Shown piece by piece: positions 1 through 8,703 of a DNA stretch of 64,000 nucleotides. Below the pieces are notes generated by a model. That model was not told the origin of the DNA. It ran no database searches and saw only the letters and a program-made list of their open reading frames with translations. The position numbers and the translations under genes were made by a program. The stretch lies in contig CAVYUG010000006.1 in NCBI GenBank assembly GCA_963771655.1, forward strand, positions 451,963 through 515,962. Reading direction: 5' to 3'. The DNA is from JAWVFM01 sp963771655 (GTDB taxonomy: Bacteria > Actinomycetota > Thermoleophilia > Solirubrobacterales > 70-9). How positions within the stretch are numbered: the first letter of the stretch is position 1; every line of letters starts with the position of its first letter.

Positions 1-1
1 C

Positions 2-1201
2 GAGACGCTGGCGCTCGACGGGCGCGCCATCTGGGTCCATCTCAAGCCGGACTGGTCGCCCGACCTGCTCCGATCGGTCATGTACACCTGCCACCTGAGC
101 GCCTACCGCCGCTCGCTGGTGCAGGAGGTGGGCGGCCTCCGGGGCGAGTTCGACGGATCGCAGGACTACGACCTCGCCCTCCGGGTGAGCGAGCGAACCG
201 ACGCCATCGTCCACATTCCCCGCTCCCTCTACAACTGGCGGATCCACGCCGATTCCGTGACCGGCGATCCGAACGTCAAGGGCTACGCCTATCCCGCCGG
301 CCGGCGGGCGCTGGCGGGGCACCTGGAACGGTGCGGCGTCGAGGGGGAGATGCAGTACGGCGCGCGGCCCGGGCAGTACCGGGTCGTGCACCGCGTGCCG
401 CCATCGCTCGACGTCGCGATCGTCGCGCCGGTCGTCCATCGGCCCGCGGCGCCCGACCTCGTACGAGCGGCGGAGACATGGCTTCGGAGCGCGCACCCCA
501 CCTGGCGGCTCGTGCTCGCGGGCCCGGAGGACCTCGTGGGCGAGTGGCGGCGTGAGCTCTCGGCGCCGCTCGGGGAGCGCCTCGTCGTGGTCGACGACCC
601 CGGCCGGCGCGGTGTCGCGGCGCTCCTCAACCTCGGCGTGCGCGCCACGGACGCCGAGCACGTGATCCTGCTCGAACAGCCGGTGGAGGCGCTGACGCCA
701 TCGTGGATCTCGCGTCTCGTCGGGTACTCCGCCGAGCCCGACGTCGCCGCGGCCGCGGCTAAGACGCTCGGCCCGGATGGGCGCATCGAGCACGCGGGGA
801 TCGTGCTCAGCGACGGGGTTCCGCTTCCGGTGCTGCACGGCGCCCCCGGGTCTCACGAGGGCCCCGTGGCGATCACCGAGATCGTCTCGAACTTCTCGGC
901 ACTGAGCGGGACCGTCGCGACTCGGCGCGAGCTCCTCGAGGCGATGGGCGGCCTCGACGAGGGCCTCGGCGAGCTTTCGGTCCCCGACTTCTGCCTGCGC
1001 GCGAGCGAGGAGGGCATGCGAATCGTCTCCGTGCCGGACGCGATAGTGCGCCGGCTGGTCGGGGCGGTGCCCGTGAACGACCTTCGGGCGCACGCGCTGT
1101 TCCAGCGGCGCTGGCGCGGCCGGCTCGCGCCCGATCCTTACCTCAACCCGAACTTCCTCCGGCATCGAGGCGACTTCCAGCCCCGCCTGGGCATCGCCTA
1201 G
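2..1201 (+). CDS. Glycosyltransferase family 2 protein, 5'-truncated by window edge
   Basis: The reading frame is already open at the first bases, so the true start lies upstream and about 399 residues are visible. The part encoded around nt 100-240 carries a GSQDYDLALR segment, which matches the acidic ED/ExDL region late in a GT-A (family 2) catalytic domain. From about nt 400 a second GT2-like unit begins (DVAIVAPVV, then LLNLGV, then GRIEHAGI), as in bi-domain polysaccharide or glycoprotein glycosyltransferases. No membrane segment is seen, so it should act in the cytoplasm on nucleotide-sugar donors. Its TAG stop shares the palindrome CTAG with the stop of the convergent glycosyltransferase. 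Donor and acceptor cannot be told. Family confidence is good; the N-terminal half of the protein is not visible. Confidence 0.82.
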   Translation, partial: ETLALDGRAIWVHLKPDWSPDLLRSVMYTCHLSAYRRSLVQEVGGLRGEFDGSQDYDLALRVSERTDAIVHIPRSLYNWRIHADSVTGDPNVKGYAYPAGRRALAGHLERCGVEGEMQYGARPGQYRVVHRVPPSLDVAIVAPVVHRPAAPDLVRAAETWLRSAHPTWRLVLAGPEDLVGEWRRELSAPLGERLVVVDDPGRRGVAALLNLGVRATDAEHVILLEQPVEALTPSWISRLVGYSAEPDVAAAAAKTLGPDGRIEHAGIVLSDGVPLPVLHGAPGSHEGPVAITEIVSNFSALSGTVATRRELLEAMGGLDEGLGELSVPDFCLRASEEGMRIVSVPDAIVRRLVGAVPVNDLRAHALFQRRWRGRLAPDPYLNPNFLRHRGDFQPRLGIA

Positions 1202-3073
1202 TCGGGTGGCGTCGCGCCGGCCATGAGCCGCGGGGAGTTCTCGACGATCGCCTCGAACGGCGCCGCCTTCGACAGCCGCGTGATCGACCGCAGCGAGGAG
1301 CCCGACGAGCGATACCGGGCCAGGATCTGCGGCACCTGGATCCCATAGCGGCCGCTCTCGGCGATCCGGCACCAGAGGTCGTAGTCCTCCCACACGTAGA
1401 GGCGGCGGTCGGTCCGGTATCCGCCGAGGTCGCGGAGATGGGAGGTCCGGATCAGCGCCATCGCGTCGATGTAGTTGCCCCTGCGGAACAGGGACGGGTC
1501 CCACCCGGGGACGTTGATGAGCGCGCTGCCGCCCGCGTCGACGTAGCCGTCGAGGTCACCGAAGACCTCGATCAGCGGGTAGGCGAAGGTCGCCTGCGAA
1601 TCCCGCGTCGAGGGCCGAGACGAGGCGATCGAGGCAGCGGGGATAGATCTCGTTGTCGGAGTCGAGGACGAAGCAGTACCGGCCGCGAGCGAAGTCGATG
1701 GCGGTGTTGCGCGCCGCGCCGAGTCCGCGGTTGACCTCGTGGCGCACCAGCCGGGCGGCGACGTCGTCGTGTTCCCTCATCCACGCGCGCGCGGCGTCGC
1801 CAGAGGCATCCGTCGAGCCGTCGTCGACCACGACGATCTCGAAGTCGCGGAAGCGGCTGCGAACGGCGGAGTCGAGCGCCTCCCCGACGACGTCGCCGTG
1901 GTTATAGAGGGCGGTGAGCACCGTCACCGTCGAGTTCCGGCGGCCGCGCCACGCCGTCGTCTCGGCGATCGGGGTGATCTCCGGGGGCTCGCTCCCCTGA
2001 TGGCGGACCGAGCGCTCGAGGCGCGCCATGCCCCGCCGGAGCTGGACCATGTCGAGGCGCGCGTCCATGATCCCGGCACGAACCGCGGCCAGGTCCTCGT
2101 CGGTGGCGTCGTCCTCCTGAGGTCGAGGCTCGGCCGGCACGCGGACGCTCTTCACCGGCCCGACGCGGGGCGACGCGACGATGCTCCGTGCCGCTCCGGC
2201 GAGCTCAGCCACCGAGCGGGCAAGCGGGAGGGTGTCGCGCAGGAACCCGTACGCCCGATCGCGGATCCGCTCGCGGTGGGAGTCGTCGCGAAGGAGCGCG
2301 TCGGCGATCAAGCCGAGCGATTCCGGCGCTCCGACGAGCAGGTGCTCGCCCACCTCGAGCGGGTCGATTCCCACCGAGTGCTCGCTCACGACAACCGCGC
2401 CGCAGAGCATCGCCTGGACGGCCCTGAGCCACTCGAAGTACGGCCGCCTCGAGGCGTGCAGGTTGATCACGACCTTGCTGCGCGCCATGAGGTCCCACTT
2501 CCCCTCGGTCAGGAAGCTGGCGGACTCCTCGCTGTTCGGGCGGACGTTGTCCGAGAGCCGGAGGTACGAGTTCCATCCCGTGAGGAGCTTTCCGTAGGAG
2601 GCGAGATGACGGAGCCGGCGCGGTGAGCCGTTGCCGAGGAAGAGAACGTCGATGTCGCGCTCGCGCTCGGGGTCGAACCGGTCCCACTCCGGCGTGTGGC
2701 CGAACTGGAACCGGCGAGCGGCGACGCCCGACGCCATGAGGCTCTCGACCGCGTAGCTATTGATGTCGAACGTCGCGGCGGAGCACTGCGAGATCTCGAC
2801 TCCCAGGCCGAAGAAGAACGACCCGGGTTGCTCCGTCGAGAGCACGATCGTCCGCGAGAGGATCTCGCCGGGCGGGAGCGCCCGGTGCCCGAAGAGCAGC
2901 ACGTACTCGTGCGGGGCGACGAACACGTAGACCTGGTCGTCGCGCGGCGGCGGGAAGAGCTCGTGAATCGACGACTGCACGCCCTGGCGATCGAGCTCCA
3001 AGCGGATGGCCGCGACCATCTCGTCGAAGAACCAGTTCCCGCCCGAGGCGACGACGAAGGCAAGCTCCGGCAC
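1198..3073 (-). CDS. Two-domain glycosyltransferase (GT-B-like plus GT2), one frameshift
   Basis: Reconstructed gene of about 625 codons. The GTG start at 3073 gives VPELAFVVASGGNWFFDEM. Residues 1-270 resemble a GT-B fold: a LSTEQPGSFF segment, then DIDVLFLGNG, then VINLHASRRPYFEW and an ALLCG-like stretch (AMLCGAVVVSE) typical of the nucleotide-binding half. From about residue 380 a GT2 domain follows with VVVDDGSTD, NRGLGAARN and DSDNEI (DxD-like), and the C-terminal WEDYDLWCRI (ED motif). The GT2 domain is split: near 1602-1604 one extra C in a CCC run shifts the frame. Removing it restores a smooth DADSQATFAYP passage and continues to the stop at 1198. The total length is 3n+1, which agrees with a single inserted base. 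It probably acts in surface glycan synthesis with its neighbours. Confidence 0.75.
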
Positions 3074-3096
3074 GCGCGCATCGTAGTCTTCCCGCC

Positions 3097-4144
3097 ATGG
3101 GATCTCGACCTCGCCGGGACGCGGGACGACGTTCCGGAGCGCTTCGTCCCCGACGAGATGCGGGGACAGCTGATCGAGGCCGAGCACGTGGCCCGATACC
3201 AGTGGGCGGCCACGATCGCGGCGGGTCGCAGGGTCCTCGACGCGGGCTGCGGCACGGCCTACGGGACGGCGATCCTCGCGCGCGCGGGTGCTCGGTCGAC
3301 GGTGGGGATCGATGTCGCCGGAGCGGTGCTGGAGGCGGTGCAGGGAGGCATGCCTGAGGGGGTCAGGCTCGACGCCGGCGACGTGCGCGAGCTGCCCTAC
3401 GAGGACTCGAGCTTCGACCTGGTCGTCTGCTTCGAGGTCATCGAGCACGTGGAGGACCAGGCGAAGGCCATCGACGAGATGGCGCGGGTCCTCGCGCCGT
3501 CGGGGGTGCTCTTGATGTCGTCGCCAAATCGCGAGATGCACCCGCCCATCAATCCCCACCACGCCCACGAGTTCCTTCCGGACGAGCTTGCGGCTGCGCT
3601 CGGCGAGAGGTTCGAGCGGGTCCGGCTGCTGCGCCAGCACCCCTACGTGGCCTCGGCGATCCTCAGCGACCAGCAGTTCGAGACCGGTGAGGGTGAGGTT
3701 CTCCCGGGCGTTCCGGTCCGCAAGCAGGTGGGCGACGAGATCGGCAAGGAGATGTTCACCCTCGCCGTCGCTGGCAATGGTGAGCTTCCGGACATGCCTC
3801 AGTCGGCGACGCTCACGAGCGACCTGTCGCTGCGCCACTACTTCGACGTGGTCGACGAGCAGGGGGCGGTGATCCAGGATCTGAGGAGCCGGATCGCCGA
3901 GCTCGACCAGCGCGTGGCCGCGCAGCAGGAGACCGCCGAGCGCCTGATGGCGACGGAGGCCGAGCTGGCTCGCGTCCCGGAGCTCGAGCTCCATCTCGAG
4001 CGCGCTCGCGCCGTGATCGCGGAGCGAGACGAGCAGCTGCGGGAGACCGGCGAGCACCTCCACGAGGTGCTCGGCTCCTCGAGCTGGCGGCTGACGCGGC
4101 CGCTGCGCGCCGCGATGCGCGCGCTCGGGGCACGCCGCCGCTAG
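3097..4144 (+). CDS. Class I SAM-dependent methyltransferase with C-terminal coiled coil
   Basis: Predicted to methylate a sugar or lipid-linked glycan using S-adenosylmethionine. SAM motif I (VLDAGCGTAYG) is encoded near nt 3233, followed by the acidic GIDV strand, a D-x-R motif (DAGDVRELPY), and motif IV/post-IV with VVCFEVIEHV. A helical, probably coiled-coil tail follows (from about nt 3850), ending in SSWRLTRPLRAAMRAL. That SSWRLTxPLR ending is common in actinobacterial glycan-cluster proteins. The conserved ERFVPDEM entry lies upstream of the first in-frame ATG (3158). ATG 3097 is out of frame by one G: if GGG at 3099-3101 were GG, the protein would begin MDLDLAGTRDDVPERF. A homopolymer error at the start codon is therefore suspected. 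It is divergent from the 1198-3073 gene. Confidence 0.78.
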
Positions 4145-4169
4145 ACGGTCGTCCTCTAGGCTCGCTCGG

Positions 4170-4568
4170 GTGCGCATCGCCCGCGAGCTCGTCGACGAGA
4201 TCGTCGCCCACGCGAGGGAGGAGGCGCCGAACGAGTGCTGCGGCGTGATCGGCGGCGCCGACGGCCGCGCGACGAGCGTGCGGCGCGGGGAGAACCTCCA
4301 CGCGAGCCCCTTGCGGTTCGAGATCGCGGACCCGATCAAGCTCCTGAACGCGATCGAGTCCGACGGGGAGGAGCTGGTCGGCATCTACCACTCGCACACC
4401 CGCAGCGCCCCCCTTCCTTCGCAGACCGACGTCAACTTGGCGCGGCTGTGGCCCGATCAGCTCTGGGTGATCTGCGGACTCGTCGATCCCTCCCAACCCG
4501 AGGTGAGAGCGTTCTCGATCACCGACGGGAGCGTCGAGGAGGTCGAGCTCACGGTCGAGGAGGCCTGA
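4170..4568 (+). CDS. M67 (JAMM/MPN+) family metallopeptidase
   Basis: A 132-residue protein with the full JAMM zinc signature: an early catalytic Glu in the NECCGVIGG segment (about residue 22), then HSHT (about 74-77), followed by the spaced S/D in PLPSQTD. This size and layout match stand-alone prokaryotic JAMM proteases, some of which act as isopeptidases cleaving sulfur-carrier or ubiquitin-like fusions. The start is GTG; no strong ribosome site is visible. The next gene follows without a gap, suggesting translational coupling. No MoaD/ThiS-like carrier protein or E1-like enzyme is seen nearby, so the substrate is unknown. Confidence 0.88.
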   Translation: MRIARELVDEIVAHAREEAPNECCGVIGGADGRATSVRRGENLHASPLRFEIADPIKLLNAIESDGEELVGIYHSHTRSAPLPSQTDVNLARLWPDQLWVICGLVDPSQPEVRAFSITDGSVEEVELTVEEA

Positions 4569-4570
4569 GC

Positions 4571-5068
4571 CTGGCGGCCACCGAACCGCTCAGGTGCCCG
4601 GAGTGCGGCGCGCAGCACCCGGCCAGCGAGCGGTTCTGCCGTGAGTGCGGCATGCCGCTCGTCGCGGCGGCGGCCGAGGCGCCGGCGGACGAAGCACAGG
4701 AGCGAGCTCGCAAGGTGAAGCCGCAGTACCTCGGCGGCGACCTCGTGAAGGTGGCGTTCGCGCGGAACCTCGCCGAGGCACAGCTCATTCAGGGCATCCT
4801 CCTGGAGGAGGGGATTCCCAGCGTCGAGCGGCGCAGCCGCGGCTTCGACGTGCCGGATTTCCTCGCCGGCGGACCGCGCGACATCCTCGTGCCGCAGGCC
4901 GCGGACCGCGCGGCGCGGCAGCTGATCGTCGACCTCGGCGGCGACCCGTCCCCGCCGGGGCCGGCGTCGAGCCTGGCGGAGAGGCCGCTGGCTTTCCTCG
5001 CCAAGTTCGCCGCCGTGATTGCCGCGGCCGCAGCCTTGGTTTGGGTTCTCTACCAGCTCGCGACCTAG
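4571..5068 (+). CDS. Zinc-ribbon / DUF2007-like membrane-anchored protein
   Basis: About 165 residues. The N-terminus holds a zinc ribbon (CPECG then CRECG, a CxxC-x11-CxxC arrangement). The middle (about 55-125) has the pattern of DUF2007-type 'signal transducing' domains: LAEAQLIQGILLEEGIPS and DILVPQAADRAARQLI. The C-terminus is one hydrophobic helix (FAAVIAAAAALVWVLYQL) with almost nothing after it, so it is a tail-anchored protein with a cytoplasmic head. No ATG, GTG or TTG exists between the end of the JAMM gene and the zinc ribbon. The only nearby candidates are CTG 4571 or CTG 4565, or a longer start overlapping the JAMM gene. The stop shares CTAG with the convergent gene. Confidence 0.66.
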   Translation: MAATEPLRCPECGAQHPASERFCRECGMPLVAAAAEAPADEAQERARKVKPQYLGGDLVKVAFARNLAEAQLIQGILLEEGIPSVERRSRGFDVPDFLAGGPRDILVPQAADRAARQLIVDLGGDPSPPGPASSLAERPLAFLAKFAAVIAAAAALVWVLYQLAT

Positions 5069-5838
5069 AGCTCCTCGATGGTAAGCCCCGCGCGTCGAGC
5101 AGGGATGTCGCGCATATACCGTCGCCACTCGCGCTCGATCTCGCCCATCGAAGCGTCGAACGCCATCTCGAGGTTGCCCGCCGCGCCCTCCCGGTGGAGC
5201 CGTCCCACCAGGCGGTCGCAAGCCTCCGGCCCGCGCGTGCGATCGAGCAGGTCGAACACCGTGCCGCCGAGGATGATCGCGTCGCGCGCCGAGGGGGGGA
5301 ACGCGGGCGGGCCGCCCTCTCGCAGGCGGCGGCTCACCGCGGCTCGGAACAGGGATGCCTGGCCGGCGAAGTACTGCGCGCCGCCCTCGATGAGCCACGC
5401 CCAACGGAGGTAGCGTGCGAACCGGCGCACCCCCCACGGGGGTGGGAGCCGATCGTTGTTCTGGCCGAGAACGATCTGGACGTAAAGGCGCTCCGCGGTG
5501 CCGAGCATGGCCGCGAACGAGTCCTCGCCGGCGGCGCGTCGCTCGGCGTGCTCGTCGTTCAAGACGTGGACCTCCGCGGCCATGGCCCACCCGGCCAGGT
5601 AGCGGCGGCCCGCGGGTGCGGCCGCCAGCCTGGCTGCGGGCAGGAACGGGTGGGCGGCCGCCAGCCAGGCGCCGCTCGGGTGCACGATCACCGTGATGCC
5701 GCCGGGAACCACTTCGAAGCGCTCCTCGAGCTCGAAACGCAGCTCCTCGAGGCGGTCGAGGACCCGTTGCGCGGTAGGCTCGTCGACGCTCTCGTGCCGC
5801 GCGACGAAGGAGAGCGACTCGGTCTGGACCCAGGCCAC
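5065..5838 (-). CDS. Gluzincin peptidase-like protein lacking HExxH
   Basis: About 257 residues; GTG 5838 gives VAWVQTESLSFVARHE, and the frame upstream is Arg/Ser-rich and unlikely to be coding. The order of a basic-hydrophobic core, a lineage-specific middle and WLIEGGAQYFAGQ resembles the MA-type metallopeptidase fold, where HExxH is followed by a WLxEGxAxYF motif. The Glu-Gly element is present, but no HExxH occurs; the equivalent segment reads AERLYVQIVLGQ. It may be a catalytically dead relative or a binding protein. No signal peptide is evident with this start. The family assignment is weak and based only on this motif. Confidence 0.55.
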   Translation of the reverse strand: MAWVQTESLSFVARHESVDEPTAQRVLDRLEELRFELEERFEVVPGGITVIVHPSGAWLAAAHPFLPAARLAAAPAGRRYLAGWAMAAEVHVLNDEHAERRAAGEDSFAAMLGTAERLYVQIVLGQNNDRLPPPWGVRRFARYLRWAWLIEGGAQYFAGQASLFRAAVSRRLREGGPPAFPPSARDAIILGGTVFDLLDRTRGPEACDRLVGRLHREGAAGNLEMAFDASMGEIEREWRRYMRDIPARRAGLTIEEL

Positions 5839-5878
5839 GGGGCGCGAGATTACTCGCGGCCTCCGGCGGCCTCTGCCG

Positions 5879-8650
5879 CTACTTGATCTGGACGGCCTGC
5901 TGGAAGGTCGGGCGGTTGACCCAGGGCACCGGCGGGATGGTGATCGCGCCGAGAGCGCGATGGTGGATCGTGTCGGCGCACGCCTGCGCGTCGGCATGGA
6001 TGCCGCCGAACTCGGTGCAGCCGCCGTCTGGGTAGAGCTCGGCGTCGGAATCGTGGGCGAGGGCGTCGGAGAGCGAGGACAGAAGCGCGGATCGGCAGGC
6101 CCCGAGCTTGCCGTTGCCGCAGTAGACGCGCGAGTACGCGCCGCGCACCCTCTCGCCGAGCAGGCTTCGGAGATCCTTCTGGACGTAGCCGTACCAGCCG
6201 CCGTCGAACGCCGAGCCGAGGTGCTGGATCCGGTTCGGGTCGTCGAAGGCGATCATGCCGTGCACGGCGTCGAACGCCTTCTCGCCGAGCGTCGGCTGGA
6301 ACTCGGCGGTGACGAGGCGCGGCCACCACGCGTCGATGATCCGCACGGCCTGGGCGTCGTCGTAGACGCCGTCCTTGTTGCGGTCGATCCTGTGCGCCCC
6401 CCCGGCGAGCCATGACCGAAGCGTCGCCAGCGCGGCCTTCTGCTTCGGGTTCGTCACCGGCTTCGCGTCGATCACCTTGAGGATCCACGGCAGGTCGTAC
6501 GGCCCGCGGTCGTCGACCGTGCCGGCGTCCTCCATCGCCGATGCGAGCTGGGTGAGGCTCATCTTCTTCGGCCCCCGGATCCCCGCCTTGATGCGGTCGT
6601 CGAGGGCCTGGTTACGGAACTGCGGCCCGTAGCCGTAGTTGCCGTCGGCGGCGCTGTACTGCGGCGCCTGCTTGTTGTTCCAGCTCGTGATCCAGGGCTG
6701 GTCGACGACGTTCGGGTGGCCCTTGCGCAGCATCGTGTTGAGGTTCTTGAGCGAGAACTGCGGCTGGTCGGGGTCGAAGCCGCGCCAAATGAACTTCGGC
6801 GTGCCGAGGGTGGGGAAGTTGGCGTCGACGTGCTTCGGCCGGATCGGGTTCTCGCCAGAGTTGAAGTAGGCGATGTGCTTGCGGTTGATGTAGAACCAGT
6901 TGAAGGTGTAGGCGATCTTCGAGGCCGAGTTCATGAAGTCCTGAGGCGTCTTCATCTTCGCCGGCTCGTTGAAGCGCGCGAACCCGAGCGCCGAGGGGTC
7001 GACCTCGTGGTTGTAGGTGTCGCGCAGCCGGACGTAGGCGTAGGGGTCGCCGTGGATGGTCGCTCGCGCGATGACGATGCCGAGCTTCGAGCGGAATGAG
7101 GTGAGCGTCTCCGAGCCCGCGGGGGTGGTGTCTCCCGGATTGGGCGTCCAGGAGAGGTTTCGCGTGAGGACCTCGAACGGCAGGCACTTCCCCTCCCACA
7201 GGTAGTAGTTCGAGCCCTTGGTCGGCGTGCCGTTCGGGTCGCAGAGCTTCACGGCGTAGGTGTCGATGATGTCCTGGCCGGCGGAGGTCGCGCTCCACGC
7301 GTAGTTGCGCCCGTGGCCGAGCTCGACGTAGAGGTTGACGCCCGGGAACGTGGCGCCTCGGGCGTCGATCGCCGGCCCGTCGGGCCCGGCGGGGGCGTGA
7401 AGGTCCTCCTCCATCAGGATCTGCGGCACGAAGTAGCTCACCTGGGGGCCGAAGACCGCGATGGGGTGGCCGCCCTTGGCCTCGCGGCGCGAGACGAGCA
7501 GGGCGTTCGAGTCGCTCGTCACGTCCTGCAGCGAGCCGAGGAGGTCGGGGTCCGCGAGCCTTCCGCCCGCGGGCGGCTCGGCGGGGGAGGCCCCGCCGGA
7601 GGAGGTGACGACGTTCTGGAACGCGACCGAGCCGCGGTCGGGCATCGCGAGGCCTCGGACCTTCTTCGGGGTGGTCTCGTACGGGAAGGGCTTGTTGTGC
7701 ACGGTGGTCGGTGCCTCGGGGTCGTTCTGCGAGCGGAAGTCGGCCCAGACCCTCTCGCCCTGCCCGGGCCCGAACCGCTTCTGCAGCTCCTCCAGCACGA
7801 GTGCTGAGCCGAGCTCGCCGCCGCCACCCTTGCCGAAGATGCCCGCGACGAGCGAGGCGATCGAGAACACGTCGGTGACCTGGAACGGATGATCGCACGG
7901 CCAGTTCGGCTTCCCGATCAGCGCGTACTCGCCGGGCATCTTGAGCGGGTTGACGCATGCCTCGTCGATGTACTGGTTGATGCCCGCGAGGAAGCTCTGG
8001 AGGTCGTGCTGCAGCAGGACCCCGCGCCGGCCGTAGACCGTGGGCGCCTGGTCGTACTGCTTCTGGAGGTCGGCGATCGTGTACGGCGAGTCGGCCCAGA
8101 CCGACTCGTCCATCCCGACGTTGGCGCCCCCAGCGAAGTTCGAGAGGGTGGCCTCGCCGGCGTTCCGCAGCGCGTCGATGAAGAAGAGCCGGTCCTGAGC
8201 GACCGCGTAGCCGGCGCCGAACATCGTCCCGGTGCGGTCGGCTCCGTAGATGTGAGGCACGCCGAACTTGTCACGCACGATCGTCACGTCGCCGCGCGGG
8301 CTGTAGGTGCTCGTGACGTCCGCCGGCTTGACGCCGAAGGTCGCGTCCTTGTAGTAGTCCGGAAGCTGCGAGGGCTTGAGCCCCGGCGAGCCGTAGAGCA
8401 GATTCGCGTACATGCCCATCTGATCGTTCGCGTGCGCCGGATAGGCGCCGGTTGCCTCGAAGGCGGCGATATCAGCCAGGTTCACGTTCGAGCCCTGGCC
8501 CGGCGGCAGGACGTTGCGGAAGCCGCCGGCGTCGTGCTGGCCGTAGGAGCCCGGGGCCGGCGCCGCGAGGGCGGGGGAGGCGCCGAGCGCGAGCGCGCCG
8601 GCGACGGCCGCCACCGCGGCCGCCGTTCGAAGCGGAATGCGCGCCACCAC
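5879..8650 (-). CDS. Secreted penicillin acylase family Ntn-hydrolase
   Basis: A protein of about 923 residues. The N-terminus is a clear signal peptide (RIPLRTAAAVAAVAGALALG followed by a signal-peptidase-like ALAAPAP). Penicillin/acyl-homoserine-lactone acylases are made as alpha-spacer-beta precursors that self-cleave before a catalytic Ser. Here that Ser is probably the one in SDSNALLVSRREAKGG, followed by AVFGPQVSYFVPQ as in the family. Upstream, VTIVRDKFGVPHIYG is the standard alpha-chain entry, and AGYAVAQDRLFFID matches the family MFGxGYxxAQDRL block. The enzyme would act outside the membrane on amides such as N-acyl amino acids, AHLs or beta-lactam side chains. The substrate cannot be told. 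GTG 8650 is chosen; GTG 8659 and 8647 are alternatives. Confidence 0.87.
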   Translation of the reverse strand: MVARIPLRTAAAVAAVAGALALGASPALAAPAPGSYGQHDAGGFRNVLPPGQGSNVNLADIAAFEATGAYPAHANDQMGMYANLLYGSPGLKPSQLPDYYKDATFGVKPADVTSTYSPRGDVTIVRDKFGVPHIYGADRTGTMFGAGYAVAQDRLFFIDALRNAGEATLSNFAGGANVGMDESVWADSPYTIADLQKQYDQAPTVYGRRGVLLQHDLQSFLAGINQYIDEACVNPLKMPGEYALIGKPNWPCDHPFQVTDVFSIASLVAGIFGKGGGGELGSALVLEELQKRFGPGQGERVWADFRSQNDPEAPTTVHNKPFPYETTPKKVRGLAMPDRGSVAFQNVVTSSGGASPAEPPAGGRLADPDLLGSLQDVTSDSNALLVSRREAKGGHPIAVFGPQVSYFVPQILMEEDLHAPAGPDGPAIDARGATFPGVNLYVELGHGRNYAWSATSAGQDIIDTYAVKLCDPNGTPTKGSNYYLWEGKCLPFEVLTRNLSWTPNPGDTTPAGSETLTSFRSKLGIVIARATIHGDPYAYVRLRDTYNHEVDPSALGFARFNEPAKMKTPQDFMNSASKIAYTFNWFYINRKHIAYFNSGENPIRPKHVDANFPTLGTPKFIWRGFDPDQPQFSLKNLNTMLRKGHPNVVDQPWITSWNNKQAPQYSAADGNYGYGPQFRNQALDDRIKAGIRGPKKMSLTQLASAMEDAGTVDDRGPYDLPWILKVIDAKPVTNPKQKAALATLRSWLAGGAHRIDRNKDGVYDDAQAVRIIDAWWPRLVTAEFQPTLGEKAFDAVHGMIAFDDPNRIQHLGSAFDGGWYGYVQKDLRSLLGERVRGAYSRVYCGNGKLGACRSALLSSLSDALAHDSDAELYPDGGCTEFGGIHADAQACADTIHHRALGAITIPPVPWVNRPTFQQAVQIK

Positions 8651-8703
8651 CGCCTGCACCGGCGCGGACTGTAGAGGGCGCTCGAGCCGTCCGCGCCGGT
8701 TGG

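Noticed and set aside
3158..4144. ATG 3158 as the methyltransferase start
   Set aside because: It would remove the conserved ERFVP entry just upstream; a one-base error after ATG 3097 explains the data better.
4235..4570. A longer start for the zinc-ribbon protein overlapping the JAMM gene
   Set aside because: The extra 112 residues would be Arg-rich out-of-frame shadow of the JAMM gene.
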